Below, one piece after another: positions 47,305 to 58,300 of a DNA stretch of 64,000 bases. Position 1 is the stretch's first letter. Every line of letters begins with the position of its first letter. The stretch spans positions 124,001 to 188,000 of the forward strand of contig NZ_VULO01000002.1 in NCBI RefSeq assembly GCF_009696615.1. The letters are read 5' to 3'. The stretch is from Scrofimicrobium canadense. GTDB lineage: Bacteria > Actinomycetota > Actinomycetes > Actinomycetales > Actinomycetaceae. The notes beneath the pieces were generated by a model that was not told where the DNA came from, did not search any database, and worked only from the letters and a program-made list of their open reading frames with translations. A program made the position numbers and the translations under genes.

Positions 47305-48661
47305 TAAATATCACCTTGTTGGGATTGGCGGCGCTGGAATGTCGGCAGTAGCGGAGCTACTGGTGGCTCGTGGAATTGCGGTGAGCGGATCAGATAGGGC
47401 CGACTCTCCAGCTCTAACGCGGCTTCGCGCGCTGGGAATCACGGTGCATGTCGGTCACGACGTCCGCAATGTCCCCGAGGGGTCAGTATTGGTCTATTCA
47501 TCGGCTATTCACGACGATAACCCCGAGTTTGCGGTGGCCAAAGCACGCGGCCAAGAAATAGTCCATCGGTCGGTCGCTTTGGCACGAGTAAGCGCCGACA
47601 AAAAGTTTGTTGCGGTTGCTGGGGCACACGGCAAAACAACGACGTCTGCAATGATTGCGACCATTTTGACTCACGGAAATATCGATCCCTCTTTTGCTAT
47701 TGGATCAGCAGTTTTGGGGGTAGGAACCGGTGCCCACCTCGGAAATGGAGAGATTTTTGTTGCAGAAGCGGATGAGTCAGATGAATCGTTCTTGAACTAT
47801 TCGCCAACGCTAGCTCTCGTCACAAATGTGGAACCTGATCACTTGGATCACTATGGAAATGCTGAAGAGTTTGAGGAAGTTTTCTTCCAGTTCGCCAGCA
47901 AAATTCGCACTGATGGAATTGTGCTGTGCTGCGCAGAGGATGAAGGGGCAATGCGCCTTGCGGATCGATGCCGTAACGAACTAAGAGACATTCATGTTCA
48001 CACCTATGGCAGAGGTGGTGATATAGCACTGAGTGAGGAAGAACTGGCCCCAACTGGAGCACACGGGATCTTTTCCTTTGATGATACGAAGGTGCCTGTA
48101 CGGCTGTCGGTGAGTGGGCGGCACAATCTTCTCAATGCGTGTGGTGCCTGGGGAGCCTGCGTGCTTCTCGGGATGGACCCGCACACCGCTGCTGCGGGCA
48201 TTAACGTTTTTGGAGGAACCAGCCGTCGATTTGAGCTGGTGGGCGAAAACAACGGACGGCGTCTGTACGACGACTACGCACATCATCCAACGGAAGTGGC
48301 TGCGCTTGTAGAACAGGCCCGAACAGCCGCAGGCAGTGGGCGTCTTATCGTCGTGTTCCAGCCGCACCTTTACTCGCGAACTCAAACATTTGCAAAGAGA
48401 TTTGCCGAGGCACTGTCTGGAGCAGACCAGGTTTTCCTTGCTGATATTTACGGAGCAAGAGAACAACCCAGAGAGGGCATTAGCTCTCAACTCATAGCGG
48501 ATCTCCTTCCTGGTGCTCAATACGTGCCGGGTGCGTCCATCTTTGAGATCGGAGAAAGTGCTGCAGCAGAGTCTCGCAGCGGCGACATTGTCGTACTAGT
48601 GGGGGCCGGAAATATTACCGAAGCGCAAGATTCGGTCCTGAAGCGGTGGGCGGTGAAGTGA
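47297..48661 (+). CDS. murC: UDP-N-acetylmuramate--L-alanine ligase
   Basis: Adds the first amino acid of the stem peptide. YHLVGIGGAGMSAVAELL, P-loop AGAHGKTTTSAMIA, EPDHLDHYGN and DDYAHHPTEVAAL. About 454 aa; GTG at 47297 is chosen among three near GTG codons (47288, 47294, 47297), all inside the end of murG. Confidence 0.96.
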   Translation: MTDKYHLVGIGGAGMSAVAELLVARGIAVSGSDRADSPALTRLRALGITVHVGHDVRNVPEGSVLVYSSAIHDDNPEFAVAKARGQEIVHRSVALARVSADKKFVAVAGAHGKTTTSAMIATILTHGNIDPSFAIGSAVLGVGTGAHLGNGEIFVAEADESDESFLNYSPTLALVTNVEPDHLDHYGNAEEFEEVFFQFASKIRTDGIVLCCAEDEGAMRLADRCRNELRDIHVHTYGRGGDIALSEEELAPTGAHGIFSFDDTKVPVRLSVSGRHNLLNACGAWGACVLLGMDPHTAAAGINVFGGTSRRFELVGENNGRRLYDDYAHHPTEVAALVEQARTAAGSGRLIVVFQPHLYSRTQTFAKRFAEALSGADQVFLADIYGAREQPREGISSQLIADLLPGAQYVPGASIFEIGESAAAESRSGDIVVLVGAGNITEAQDSVLKRWAVK

Positions 48662-49521
48662 GGCCGCCTCGTCCGCCTCGGCCTTCGCAGCCCGTACCAG
48701 GGCGTAGAAAGGCTGTCGCGCCTCAAAAGCCACTTACAACGGCTGCTCCTGCTTGCCGCGTTCCTCCTGCCCCTGCCCAGGTTCTGGGGAGAGTAGAGGA
48801 GAGCCCAGAAGAGATCAAAGCTCGCTTACTAGAGAAAAAAGTTGCACGTCGCCGGCTCTTGATTTGGCGCCTTATGTGGGTACTTCTTAGCGTTGCAGCC
48901 ATAGCCGCAGTTGTATGGGTGGCACTTTTTTCTCCGCTTTTCGCAGTACAAGAAACTCGTCTGGAAATTGAGGCCCCAGAGACTATCGACGTTGCCCCGA
49001 CTGCTTCTGTGATGCAGAAACACGTTGGGACGTCTCTATTCCTAGTTTCTTCTGGCGCACTGCGAGAGGAAATCTTGAAGGATCCGCATATCGCAGAAGC
49101 GACGATTACGAAAACCTGGCCAGATGGACTCCACGTCGCCCTGATTGAGCGAGTCCCTGTCATTGGCGTAAAAGTGGAGGGCGGGTATGACCTGGTTGCT
49201 GCGGATGCTGTGACTGTGACGACTGTTAATGATGTTCCTGAACAACTCCCGTTGTTAACCACTGACCAAGAGATAGCTGCCACCACGGTGAGTCAGATCG
49301 GAGAGATTTTAGAAGCACTTCCTACTGATATTTCTGACCAAGTATCTGAAGTATCGCTCAGCGGAGGAATTTACACATTACATGTCGCGAATGGTTCGCA
49401 GATTATTTGGGGCGATCCGTCCGATGCCGCGTTGAAAAGCCAGGTTTTACAGCTCTTAGTGCAGCAACGTCCTAGTTCCATATATGACGTGGCCGATCCA
49501 CTAAGACCGTCAATTCGATGA
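48658..49521 (+). CDS. ftsQ: Cell division protein FtsQ
   Basis: Bitopic divisome protein: Pro/Arg-rich cytoplasmic tail (about 65 residues), TM helix (LMWVLLSVAAIAAVVWVALF), POTRA domain (KHVGTSLFLVSSGALREEIL ... ATITKTWPDGLHVALIERVP) and FtsQ domain. 287 aa from GTG 48658 (GTGA with murC); 48646 is an alternative. Confidence 0.92.
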   Translation: MRPPRPPRPSQPVPGRRKAVAPQKPLTTAAPACRVPPAPAQVLGRVEESPEEIKARLLEKKVARRRLLIWRLMWVLLSVAAIAAVVWVALFSPLFAVQETRLEIEAPETIDVAPTASVMQKHVGTSLFLVSSGALREEILKDPHIAEATITKTWPDGLHVALIERVPVIGVKVEGGYDLVAADAVTVTTVNDVPEQLPLLTTDQEIAATTVSQIGEILEALPTDISDQVSEVSLSGGIYTLHVANGSQIIWGDPSDAALKSQVLQLLVQQRPSSIYDVADPLRPSIR

Positions 49522-49645
49522 TTCATTGCGACACACCCATCAATGTCCTTGTTTGTACCCGCCAGCGCGTTTACCGTCAGTGCGCAAAGAAAGATCAGAA
49601 CCTGAACCTTCTAGTAAAGGTTGAGGCTTTACCCCGGGAGGCGCA

Positions 49646-50893
49646 TTGTCCGCTCCGCAGAACCACCTGGCCGTAATCAAGGTCGCCGGCGTCGGCGGCG
49701 GCGGCGTAAACGCCGTAAACCGAATGATTGAAGTTGGCCTCAAAGGTGTCGAATTTATAGCAATTAATACCGATGCCCAGGCACTGTTGATGTCTGATGC
49801 CGAAACCAAACTCGACATTGGAAGAGATTTAACTCATGGCCTTGGCGCAGGTGCCGATCCAGCGATTGGACGCAAAGCTGCAGAGGCTCATGTCGAAGAA
49901 ATCGCTGAAAGCCTCGAAGGCGCCGACATGGTCTTTATCACCGCAGGTGAAGGTGGTGGTACTGGAACCGGTGGAGCTCCGATTGTTGCAAAGCTTGCTA
50001 AAGAGGCGGGTGCCCTTACAGTAGGTGTTGTCACCCGTCCGTTCTCCTTTGAAGGTGCACGGCGAAGTTCACAGGCTGAAGCGGGACTAGAAGCGTTAGA
50101 GAAGGAAGTTGACGCACTCATCGTCATTCCTAACGACCGGCTACTAGAAATATCAGACCGTAATATCTCCGTCCTTGACGCGTTCCGTGCGGCAGACCAG
50201 GTTCTTCTTGCTGGTGTGCAGGGCATTACTGATCTCATCACCACCCCCAGCTTGGTTAACGTCGACTTCAACGATGTGAAATCAGTGATGGAAGGCGCTG
50301 GAACGGCCCTCATGGGGATGGGGTCGGCTACTGGCGAAGACCGTGCATTGCGGGCGGTGGAAGCCGCAGTGTCTTCACCGCTATTGGAAGCCTCGATCGA
50401 TGGCGCACACGGCGTGCTCATCTTTATCCAAGGATCTTCAGATCTGGGTATGGCAGAAGTCGGGGAGGCCGTCAAACTGGTCACCGAAGCCGCTCACAAA
50501 GACGCTTTGGTCATTTATGGTCATGTTGCGGATGATTCGCTTGCCGACGAATTCCGCGTGACGGTTATTGCCGCTGGCTTTGAACCAAAAGCGGAAGAAC
50601 GGGATGTGGAACCGGTGGCACCCGCAGCCAAGCCAGCACCGCGTGCAGTTATCGAGGATGCCGTTTCTACCACCGTTGTTGAGGAAGTCCATGAGACTCC
50701 GGCAGCAAATCCAGCACCGAAGGCAGTTCCTGCCGCGCACCGAGCTCAGCCACAAGTGCCCACACGTACCGGTGCAGTTCCTGTCGTTTCAAAACCGGAA
50801 CTCGAAGAGTCTGTAGAGGAAATCGACATCCTTCAGGTCCCTCGGGTTTTTGACGACGACGGTGATGTTGATATTCCAGATTTCCTTCGCTAG
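49646..50893 (+). CDS. ftsZ: Cell division GTPase FtsZ
   Basis: Tubulin-like GTPase that forms the Z-ring. [20 protein letters not shown], the tubulin signature [10 protein letters not shown], and the C-terminal peptide DIPDFLR (recruits SepF) are intact; a Pro/Ala-rich linker spans about residues 320-395. 415 aa. The start is TTG 49646, supported by GGGAGG and by exact agreement with the family N-terminus; an unusual start for so abundant a protein. A 124-nt gap from ftsQ probably carries its own promoter. Confidence 0.97.
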   Translation: MSAPQNHLAVIKVAGVGGGGVNAVNRMIEVGLKGVEFIAINTDAQALLMSDAETKLDIGRDLTHGLGAGADPAIGRKAAEAHVEEIAESLEGADMVFITAGEGGGTGTGGAPIVAKLAKEAGALTVGVVTRPFSFEGARRSSQAEAGLEALEKEVDALIVIPNDRLLEISDRNISVLDAFRAADQVLLAGVQGITDLITTPSLVNVDFNDVKSVMEGAGTALMGMGSATGEDRALRAVEAAVSSPLLEASIDGAHGVLIFIQGSSDLGMAEVGEAVKLVTEAAHKDALVIYGHVADDSLADEFRVTVIAAGFEPKAEERDVEPVAPAAKPAPRAVIEDAVSTTVVEEVHETPAANPAPKAVPAAHRAQPQVPTRTGAVPVVSKPELEESVEEIDILQVPRVFDDDGDVDIPDFLR

Positions 50894-50898
50894 ATCCA

Positions 50899-51606
50899 GT
50901 GCAAACACATCTGGGCTTCTATGGGGCATCAACTGATTTTGGGACTGGGAAAGACATAAGAAAAACTGCCCAGTCCCAAAGAGGTCAGTTGGCACAGGTG
51001 CTTGGTCGCCCATGTCAGTGGATGGCCCAGGAGCATGGAACGCAGGTTTTTCTGTGGCAACGCGATACTCCTGTTGACTTACTTCCGGTGGCAGATGCAA
51101 TCATTGTCGACGCGCGAGGTGTTTCTGCTTCTGCCCCAGCCGCTGCAGTAGTGACTGCTGACTGTTTACCGATCCTTCTATGGTCCCCAGACTTACCAAT
51201 ATGGGCTGCTGTGCATGCAGGGAGAGTCGGACTTGAAAAGGGCGTTATTGCACGGACACTGGAAGTAGTTCATTCACTTGTCGGCACTCAGATATATGCA
51301 GCTATCGGTCCGGCGATCTGTACACGGTGTTACCAAGTTGACTGGGAGTGCGCTGATTCCTTTCCCGCAGCATATGTGCAGACCAATGGTGAAGTACCTC
51401 ACCTCGACTTACGTGGCTACGCGCGCCATGAGCTCGCCAAGGGTGCGGAACTCATCATGGACTATCCGCAGTGCACTCGATGCTCCTTGCGGTGGCATTC
51501 TCATAGGCGCGATGCCGATGGTCAACGAAACGCGGCATTGATCTGGCGAGACACCGATTCCGACATGCCGAGCGACGCTGGCGAAATCTGGGTGCGTCTG
51601 ACTTAG
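50899..51606 (+). CDS. YfiH/LACC1-type purine nucleoside phosphorylase-like protein
   Basis: 235 aa of the former multicopper polyphenol oxidase family, now linked to purine nucleoside phosphorylase/adenosine deaminase activity. The zinc ligands are visible: His in QEHGTQV, Cys in TADCLPIL and His in AAVHAGRVGLEKG; AIGPAICTRCYQVDWE follows. Between ftsZ and sepF, its usual Gram-positive site. Start GTG 50899, 5 nt after the ftsZ stop. Confidence 0.9.
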   Translation: MQTHLGFYGASTDFGTGKDIRKTAQSQRGQLAQVLGRPCQWMAQEHGTQVFLWQRDTPVDLLPVADAIIVDARGVSASAPAAAVVTADCLPILLWSPDLPIWAAVHAGRVGLEKGVIARTLEVVHSLVGTQIYAAIGPAICTRCYQVDWECADSFPAAYVQTNGEVPHLDLRGYARHELAKGAELIMDYPQCTRCSLRWHSHRRDADGQRNAALIWRDTDSDMPSDAGEIWVRLT

Positions 51607-51644
51607 AGTGGGGATCGTTCCGCGAAGTATCAAGGGAGGGTACC

Positions 51645-52076
51645 ATGGCAGGCCGACTCAATTGGGCAATGGAAAAAATGGGCTGGCGCGTGCCGGCCGA
51701 AGAAGAAATAATGGAGTCTGAAGAAGAGATGCAAGAATATCCCTTCGCTGAGTCACGGCAAACAGCCGAGGCTTACAGTTTTGAACCAACTCCGTCGGTA
51801 TCTTCCGTGCCGCAAGAAGATGCGCGTCAACGTATTTCGACCATTCATCCCAAGAGCTATGCTGATGTGATGGCTGTGGGGGAGGCCTTCCGGGACAACG
51901 TTCCTGTCATCATGAATTTGACTGATATGGACGATGCTGAGGCTCGACGAGTAGTTGATTTTGCTGCTGGCCTTACGTTTGGTCTGCGTGGCGCGATTGA
52001 ACGTGTCACGACAAGGGTTTTCTTGCTTTCACCTGCTGACACTCATGTTTCGAGAGATCTTGGCGCACGCATGTGA
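51645..52076 (+). CDS. sepF: Cell division protein SepF
   Basis: Membrane anchor of FtsZ in Gram-positives without FtsA. N-terminal amphipathic segment MAGRLNWAMEKMGW, acidic linker, and core YADVMAVGEAFRDNVPVIMN with FAAGLTFGLRG. 143 aa; AAGGGAGG before ATG. Confidence 0.95.
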   Translation: MAGRLNWAMEKMGWRVPAEEEIMESEEEMQEYPFAESRQTAEAYSFEPTPSVSSVPQEDARQRISTIHPKSYADVMAVGEAFRDNVPVIMNLTDMDDAEARRVVDFAAGLTFGLRGAIERVTTRVFLLSPADTHVSRDLGARM

Positions 52077-52086
52077 AGAAAACCGA

Positions 52087-52098
52087 TAGGCTAACAAG
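52087..52098 (+). promoter_or_regulatory. Putative leaderless promoter of yggT
   Basis: TAGGCT, 6 nt, GTG; no Shine-Dalgarno. Confidence 0.6.
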
Positions 52099-52404
52099 GT
52101 GTTTCTCTATCTGATCGGGTCCATTATCTATTGGGCCTCAATGCTATACACCCTGATCCTTCTTGCACGAGTCGCCTTTGACTGGGTGAGGTTCTTTGCT
52201 CCGCGGTGGACTCCGCGCGGGCCGATTCTACTTCTGGCAAACCTGATTTACTTGCTTACGGACCCTCCAGTGCGTTTTATGCGTCGATTCATTCCTCCAT
52301 TAAGGCTAGGGAACGTGGCATTGGACGTAGGTTTTCTAGTGATCTTCGTCGCTGTTACCGTATTGGGACGTGTAGGATTCCAACTTATGTGGTTGGGGCG
52401 CTAG
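52099..52404 (+). CDS. YggT-family membrane protein
   Basis: 101 aa with two TM regions and the family core LTDPPVRFMRRFIPPLRLGNVALDVGF (split by position 60). YggT proteins lie between sepF and divIVA in most Gram-positives and are thought to assist divisome or polar growth. Start GTG 52099, apparently leaderless. Confidence 0.88.
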   Translation: MFLYLIGSIIYWASMLYTLILLARVAFDWVRFFAPRWTPRGPILLLANLIYLLTDPPVRFMRRFIPPLRLGNVALDVGFLVIFVAVTVLGRVGFQLMWLGR

Positions 52405-52622
52405 AAAGCGGAAAACTCAATATTAGATTCTCGCAAAGTACGTTGTAACATGGCACAATGTGAAGTACGACATCAGCTCAACAGGAGATATTTCTGTTAC
52501 CAAAGTAGACTGGAGTCGCGGTTGTGACTATCGTTCTTGTTGTGCGGGATGTTACGATCCAGTAAAACATGCTAGGCATGCTCGGCTAGCAAAAGCATTC
52601 GAATAGTTCATGAGGTGGAAAG

Positions 52623-53240
52623 ATGGCGCTACTGACAGCCGACGACGTGCTGAATAAAAAGTTCCAGTCTGTGAAGTTCCGTGAGGGATATGACCAGGTA
52701 GAGGTCGATGAGTTCCTTGATGAGGTTGTGGCAACTATCTATTCCCTCCAGGTAGAGAACGCCGAACTGAAAGAGAAACTTGAAGCTGCGCAGAGGCGCA
52801 TCACAGAGTTGCAGCAAGGCGTGCCTGAGACAGCAGCAGTCGCTCCAGTGCAAGAGAGCACTCCTGAGCCAGCCCCAGCACCTGAGCCAGCCCCGGTCCC
52901 AGAACCAGTTCAGGCACCAGTACCTGCAGCACCGCAAACACCTGCTGGCTCAGAGGCAGCAACATCCATGCTTGCTCTGGCTCAACGTCTCCATGACGAA
53001 TATGTCAGCGACGGACAGGCTGAAGGCGAACGCATCGTTGAGGAAGCACGCGACAAGGGACGCGAAATTGTCAAGGAAGCTGAAGACAAGCGCGATGAGG
53101 TCCTTTCCAAGCTCGAACAAGAACGTAGTCAACTAGAGACTAAGATCAACGAGCTTCGCACCTTCGAATCCGACTACCGTACGTCGCTTTCTAGCCATCT
53201 TGAAGGACTATTGTCTGATCTCAAAGCAATGGCAAAGTAG
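52623..53240 (+). CDS. wag31: Polar growth/septum protein DivIVA (Wag31)
   Basis: Coiled-coil scaffold at curved membranes, directing polar growth. N-terminal DivIVA domain LLTADDVLNKKFQSVKFREG and EVDEFLDEV, first coiled coil to residue ~65, a Pro/Glu/Ala-rich insert (about 77-115) and a second coiled coil. 205 aa. AGGTGG precedes ATG. Terminator follows. The 218-nt gap upstream holds its promoter and a TGCTAG/CTAGCA inverted repeat near 52569. Confidence 0.95.
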   Translation: MALLTADDVLNKKFQSVKFREGYDQVEVDEFLDEVVATIYSLQVENAELKEKLEAAQRRITELQQGVPETAAVAPVQESTPEPAPAPEPAPVPEPVQAPVPAAPQTPAGSEAATSMLALAQRLHDEYVSDGQAEGERIVEEARDKGREIVKEAEDKRDEVLSKLEQERSQLETKINELRTFESDYRTSLSSHLEGLLSDLKAMAK

Positions 53241-53258
53241 ACTAATACTCTTTAAGGA

Positions 53259-53296
53259 CCGTCCTGGCCGTTACAATGGCCAGGGCGGTTTTGTTT
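53259..53296 (+). terminator. Rho-independent terminator after wag31
   Basis: 11-bp stem CCGTCCTGGCC / GGCCAGGGCGG (one G-U pair), 8-nt loop, then TTTTGTTT. Confidence 0.9.
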
Positions 53297-53310
53297 AACG
53301 AAAGGTGGAC

Positions 53311-53964
53311 ATGGTGGCGAACTCAATGAGACGGTTACGCACTGTCTGGGTTGCACTCACGTCTCTAGTGGTGGCGTTCTTGGCGGTTTTCCTGGATCAA
53401 TGGAGCAAATCGTGGGCTATTGCCAACCTTGTGGAGAAAGAGTCGAAGCCACTAGTGGGAGACTTCTTCTCTCTTCGCCTCATCTTCAACTCTGGAGCAG
53501 CATTTTCTCTAGGTGAGAATGCAACATGGATCTTTACAGTAATATCAGCTGCAGTAGTTGTCGCCGTACTATGGCTACTTGTCACCGGCAAAGTCCAATC
53601 CTTTTGGATCGGTATCATTTTAGGATTTATCGTTGGAGGTGCCATTGGAAACCTTCTTGACCGTCTAGAGTTGATCGACAGAGGACTACCGAAGCACGGT
53701 GTTGGTCACGGACATGTGATTGATTTCCTGGACTACAACGGTTGGTTTGTAGGAAATGTTGCAGATATTTGGGTTGTCCTGGGTGTGATTTTCTTAGCGG
53801 GATACATGCTGGCTGTAGGGGATCGTCCTAAAGAAGAAGACAAAGGGAAAGAAAAGCTACACAAACAATCGGATAGTGTGAGCAACAATGCAACGCACGC
53901 CGGTTCGACAAATGTGCACGAAGATACTGCCGACGCGACAATAGATCATGAGCCACATGAGTGA
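53311..53964 (+). CDS. lspA: Lipoprotein signal peptidase
   Basis: Aspartyl protease cleaving prolipoproteins. Four TM helices; catalytic Asp residues in GNLLDRL and NVADIWVV. About 217 aa, with an acidic hydrophilic tail of about 45 residues beyond the usual end. Start ATG 53311 after AAAGG; GTG 53305 and ATG 53326 are alternatives. Overlaps rluD. Confidence 0.94.
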   Translation: MVANSMRRLRTVWVALTSLVVAFLAVFLDQWSKSWAIANLVEKESKPLVGDFFSLRLIFNSGAAFSLGENATWIFTVISAAVVVAVLWLLVTGKVQSFWIGIILGFIVGGAIGNLLDRLELIDRGLPKHGVGHGHVIDFLDYNGWFVGNVADIWVVLGVIFLAGYMLAVGDRPKEEDKGKEKLHKQSDSVSNNATHAGSTNVHEDTADATIDHEPHE

Positions 53965-54871
53965 AAGCAGAATTCTTCCGGTTCCTGAAGGCCTCGTTGG
54001 AGAACGCGTAGACGCGGGGCTATCACGATTACTTGGCCTCTCACGGACTACAGCCGCACAAATCGTCGACAATGGAATGGTGCAACTTGACGGACGCCTC
54101 GTACAAAAGTCGACGAAGCTAACTGCCGACTCATGGCTAGAAGTCACACTGCCTGAATCTGAAGCCCCCAAACCTGTTCCGGTGACAGACATGGAGATTA
54201 TTTACGATGACGAGGATCTCGTCGTCGTCAATAAACCTGTGGGTGTTGCGGCTCATACGGGACCGGGGTGGGATGGTCCCACAGTACTGGGTAATCTCGA
54301 GGCTGCGGGTTTTACCATTGCCACAGGTGGGCCACCGGAACGAAAAGGTATCGTTTCTCGATTGGACGTTGGAACCAGTGGGGCAATGGTGGTTGCCAAG
54401 TCAGAACTGGCATACTCCCGGTTGAAATCAGCCTTTCGAGAGCGTGAAGTCACTAAAATCTACCACGCAATCGTTGCGGGGCATCCCGATCCAATGCGGG
54501 GGACTATCGATGCTCCCATTGGCCGGCATCCATCGCGTACTTGGCGGATGGCGGTGAGGGACGACGGAAAAAAGGCCATCACGCATTACGACGTCGAAGA
54601 ACTCTTCGCCGGTGCAGCCTTGGTTACTGTCCACCTTGAGACGGGACGCACTCACCAGATTCGCGTGCACATGGCAGCGATGGGACACCCCTGTGTTGGA
54701 GACGTCTTCTATGGAGCTGATCCAGTCCAAGCTGAGCAACTGGGCCTGGAGAGGCAATGGCTGCATGCCCGCGAACTCGGTTTCGATCACCCTCGAACAG
54801 GAGGTCCCATGCACGTGGTCGCTCCATATGCCACAGATCTCGATAATGCACTGGAGATATTGCGAGGATGA
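53957..54871 (+). CDS. rluD: RluD-type 23S rRNA pseudouridine synthase
   Basis: S4 domain (residues ~15-70, ERVDAGLSRLLGLSRTTAAQ), then RluA-family catalytic domain with SRLDVGTSGAMVVAK (catalytic Asp) and GRTHQIRVHMAAMGHP. About 304 aa. Start ATG 53957 preferred within an overlap with lspA; ATGA overlap with the next gene. Confidence 0.92.
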   Translation: MSESRILPVPEGLVGERVDAGLSRLLGLSRTTAAQIVDNGMVQLDGRLVQKSTKLTADSWLEVTLPESEAPKPVPVTDMEIIYDDEDLVVVNKPVGVAAHTGPGWDGPTVLGNLEAAGFTIATGGPPERKGIVSRLDVGTSGAMVVAKSELAYSRLKSAFREREVTKIYHAIVAGHPDPMRGTIDAPIGRHPSRTWRMAVRDDGKKAITHYDVEELFAGAALVTVHLETGRTHQIRVHMAAMGHPCVGDVFYGADPVQAEQLGLERQWLHARELGFDHPRTGGPMHVVAPYATDLDNALEILRG

Positions 54872-55350
54872 GTACCATCCATATCTTTCGCGGGAATGAA
54901 CAGCATTGTATGCGTGCCGAGGCGACACGCCTTCGCATGGACGTGTTTGTGCGAGAACAGAAGGTTCCCATGCTTCTGGAAATAGATGCTCGTGACTTCT
55001 ATCGCGATACAGTGCATTTTGTCGTGGCTGATGGTGATAGTGCTATTGCGGTTGCCAGGCTACTTTGTGATGGGCAATGCGCATATCATGTTGGTCGCGT
55101 TGCGGTAGCACGCGAACAACGAAGAAATGGAATCGGATATACGTTGCTTGAGGCGATGCATAGCTGGATAGCTGAGAGACTATGTTCGGGAGATAAAGCT
55201 CTCGTCACGCTAGAAGCTCAGGAACAGGCAACTGGCTTCTATCAGCGCGTTGGCTATGATTTCACGGATCGTGAACCTTTTTTTGACGCGGGAATACGAC
55301 ACCGCGAGATGATTCGAGAAATCACTTGTCGCACCCGCTGCCTACAATAG
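54868..55350 (+). CDS. GNAT family N-acetyltransferase (ElaA-like)
   Basis: 160 aa. LRMDVFVREQKVP is the ElaA-type N-terminus; acetyl-CoA loop REQRRNGIGYTLL; LEAQEQATGFYQRVGYD near the end. Substrate unknown. ATGA overlap with rluD. Confidence 0.82.
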   Translation: MSTIHIFRGNEQHCMRAEATRLRMDVFVREQKVPMLLEIDARDFYRDTVHFVVADGDSAIAVARLLCDGQCAYHVGRVAVAREQRRNGIGYTLLEAMHSWIAERLCSGDKALVTLEAQEQATGFYQRVGYDFTDREPFFDAGIRHREMIREITCRTRCLQ

Positions 55351-55354
55351 CGTC
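55343..55354 (+). promoter_or_regulatory. Putative leaderless promoter of dnaE
   Basis: TACAAT, 6 nt, ATG, inside the end of the GNAT gene. No Shine-Dalgarno before the start. Confidence 0.6.
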
Positions 55355-58300
55355 ATGAGTTCTTCCTTCGTTCACTTGCACAACCACACCGAGTATTCGA
55401 TGCTGGATGGTGCATCCAGAATCAAGCCAATGGTTGCGGAAGCTGCCCGTTTAGGACAACCTGCGTTGGGAATTACGGATCATGGATACTTGTTCGGTGC
55501 TCTTGAATTTTACAAGGCTTGTAACGCGGCTGGAATCAAACCAATTATCGGCTTGGAAGCATATGTGACGCCAGGAACATCTCGGTTTGATAGAAAAAAG
55601 GTGCTATGGGGGGAACCTTGGCAACGTTCCGATGATGTCCCGGCAGGTGGCTCCTATAATCACCTCACACTTTTGGCGATATCAACTGAAGGGGTCCATA
55701 ATCTTTTTCGGTTGGGTAGTGAGGCGTCACTTGAAGGACAAATGGGGAAGTGGCCGCGTGCCGATCGTGAATTACTAGAGCGCTACCATGAGGGACTTGT
55801 CGTTTTCACGGGTTGTCCCTCTGGAGCCGTGCAAACCCGCATGCGTCTTGGGCAGTGGGATGAATCTGTGCGTGAAGCGGCTGAATTGCGCGATATCTTT
55901 GGCGAAGAAAATTTTTATGTCGAGTTAATGGACCACGGGATCGACTTTGAACGTCGCACCAAAGCGGATCTCATCAAACTTGCTCGGCATATGAATGCAC
56001 CGCTGGTGGTCACAAATGACTCCCACTATGTGTCCGCCTCTGACGCTCGTACTCAAGAGGCACTTCTTGCCATCAACTCGGGTTCAAATCTCACCGAGCC
56101 TCCGCTTCATGAGGGTGGTACTCGTTTCGCATTTGAAGGAGAAGGGTATTACCTTCGTTCGTCAGATGACATGCGGGCTCTGTTCCCCGAGTTTCCTGAA
56201 GCCGCCGACGCGACTCTCACCATTGCAGAACGCTCCGACATAAAATTCACAACGGTAGCGGATGGTGCGAACTTTATGCCGCAGTTTCCTACTCCTCCCG
56301 GAGAAGATGAGAGGTCATGGTTCATTAAGGAAGTGCGTCGGGGGCTCGATAAGAGGTTCCCGGGTGGAGTCCCGTCCCATGTCATTGATCGGGCGAAATT
56401 TGAAGAAGATGTCATTCTCAATATGGGATTTCCCGGTTACTTCCTGGTCGTTGCTGACTTCATTAACTGGGCAAAAGGGCAAGGGATTAGGGTAGGTCCA
56501 GGCCGTGGTTCAGGCGCTGGCTCTATGGTTGCCTACGCAATGGGAATTACTGAGCTCAACCCGATGGAACACGGGCTGCTATTTGAGCGCTTTCTCAATC
56601 CTGAGCGTGTTTCAATGCCTGACTTCGATGTTGATTTCGATGAGCGGCGCCGGGATGAGGTTATTGACTATGTCAAAGAAAAGTACGGTGATGATAGGGT
56701 CGCCCAGGTTGTCACCTACGGACGAATCAAGACTAAACAGGCACTGAAAGACTCTGCTCGCATCCAGGGGCGTGATTTCCAAACAGGGGAGAGGCTTACT
56801 AAAGCCTTGCCACCTTCCGTAATGGGAAAGGACATTTCAGTTTCTGGGATTTTCGATCCTGAAAATCCCCGGTATTCTGAGGCTACTGAGTTCCGTAAGT
56901 TGTATGAGGACACCCCGGATCTACATCCCGTAGTGGAGATGGCCAAAGAACTTGAAGGAATAACGCGACAGTGGGGCGTCCACGCCTGTGCCGTCATCAT
57001 GTCATCAACCAAGCTCACGGACATCATTCCGTTGATGATACGCACTCAAGATAACGCAGTAATCACCCAGTTCGACTATCCCAGTTGTGAAGATCTAGGA
57101 CTTCTCAAGATGGACTTCTTGGGATTGCGTAATCTCACGGTTATATCGGATACCTTAGAGAATATCCGCACTAACGGCAAAGAGGTGCCAGATTTAGATC
57201 ACTTGCCCTTAGATGATAAAGCTACCTATGAGTTGCTTTCTCGAGCGGAAACCTTAGGGATATTCCAACTTGACGGTGCGGGGATGCGCGAACTACTCAA
57301 GTTGATGCGCCCGGACAATTTTGAGGATATTTCCGCGGTTGGTGCGCTCTATCGACCGGGTCCGATGGGGGCAGATTCGCATACAAACTATGCGCTGCGA
57401 AAGAACGGTAGGCAAGAAGTTGTCCCGATTCACCCAGAGCTTGAAGAGCCTCTGAAAGAAATTCTTGGAACAACCCATGGCTTGATTGTCTATCAAGAGC
57501 AGGTCATGCAGATAGCTCAAAAAGTTGCTGGGTACAGTCTGGGACAGGCAGACATGCTCCGCCGCGCGATGGGCAAGAAGAAGAAAGAAATCCTTGATAA
57601 AGAGTTTGCTCCATTCAAGCAAGGAATGATTGAGCGTGGATACTCTGAAGGGTGTGTCAACGAGCTGTGGTCCATTTTGGTTCCGTTCTCGAACTACGCA
57701 TTCAATAAGTCTCACTCTGCTGCGTACGGACTTGTTTCCTATTGGACCGCCTATCTGAAGGCAAACTATCCAACAGAGTTTATGGCTGCTTTGCTCACGT
57801 CTACGAAGACGAATAAGGACCGACGTGCTCTCTATCTTGCGGAATGCCGCCACATGGATATCCAGGTACTTCCCCCTGACGTGAACTCTTCTTTGGGTGA
57901 GTTCTCGCCTGCAGGAAAGGACATCAGATTTGGATTGTCTTCCATCCAAAACGTGGGACAAAACGTTGTTGATGCCATTGTTGCAACGCGCAAAGAAAAG
58001 GGAGAATATACTTCGTTCCAAGATTTCTTAGATAAGGTTCCGCAAGTTGTCTGTAACAAGAGAACCATTCAATCACTGATCAAGGCGGGGGCGTTTGACT
58101 CCTTAGGGAATCACCGACGTGCTCTTTTGGCACGCAGTGATGAAGCAGTCGACGCGGTGATGGACCTGAAAAAGAATGAAGCGTTCGGTCAGTTTGATCT
58201 TTTCGCTGGAATGATGGGAGATTCCCCAGAAGAAAGCTCATTTGCTATCACTATTCCGGATCTTCCTGAATGGGATCGTAAGCAAAAGCTAGCGTTTGAG

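Noticed and set aside
48723-49286. 187-aa antisense frame within ftsQ
   Set aside because: Shadow frame rich in Ser/Thr/Arg, no ribosome site, true gene clearly on the plus strand.
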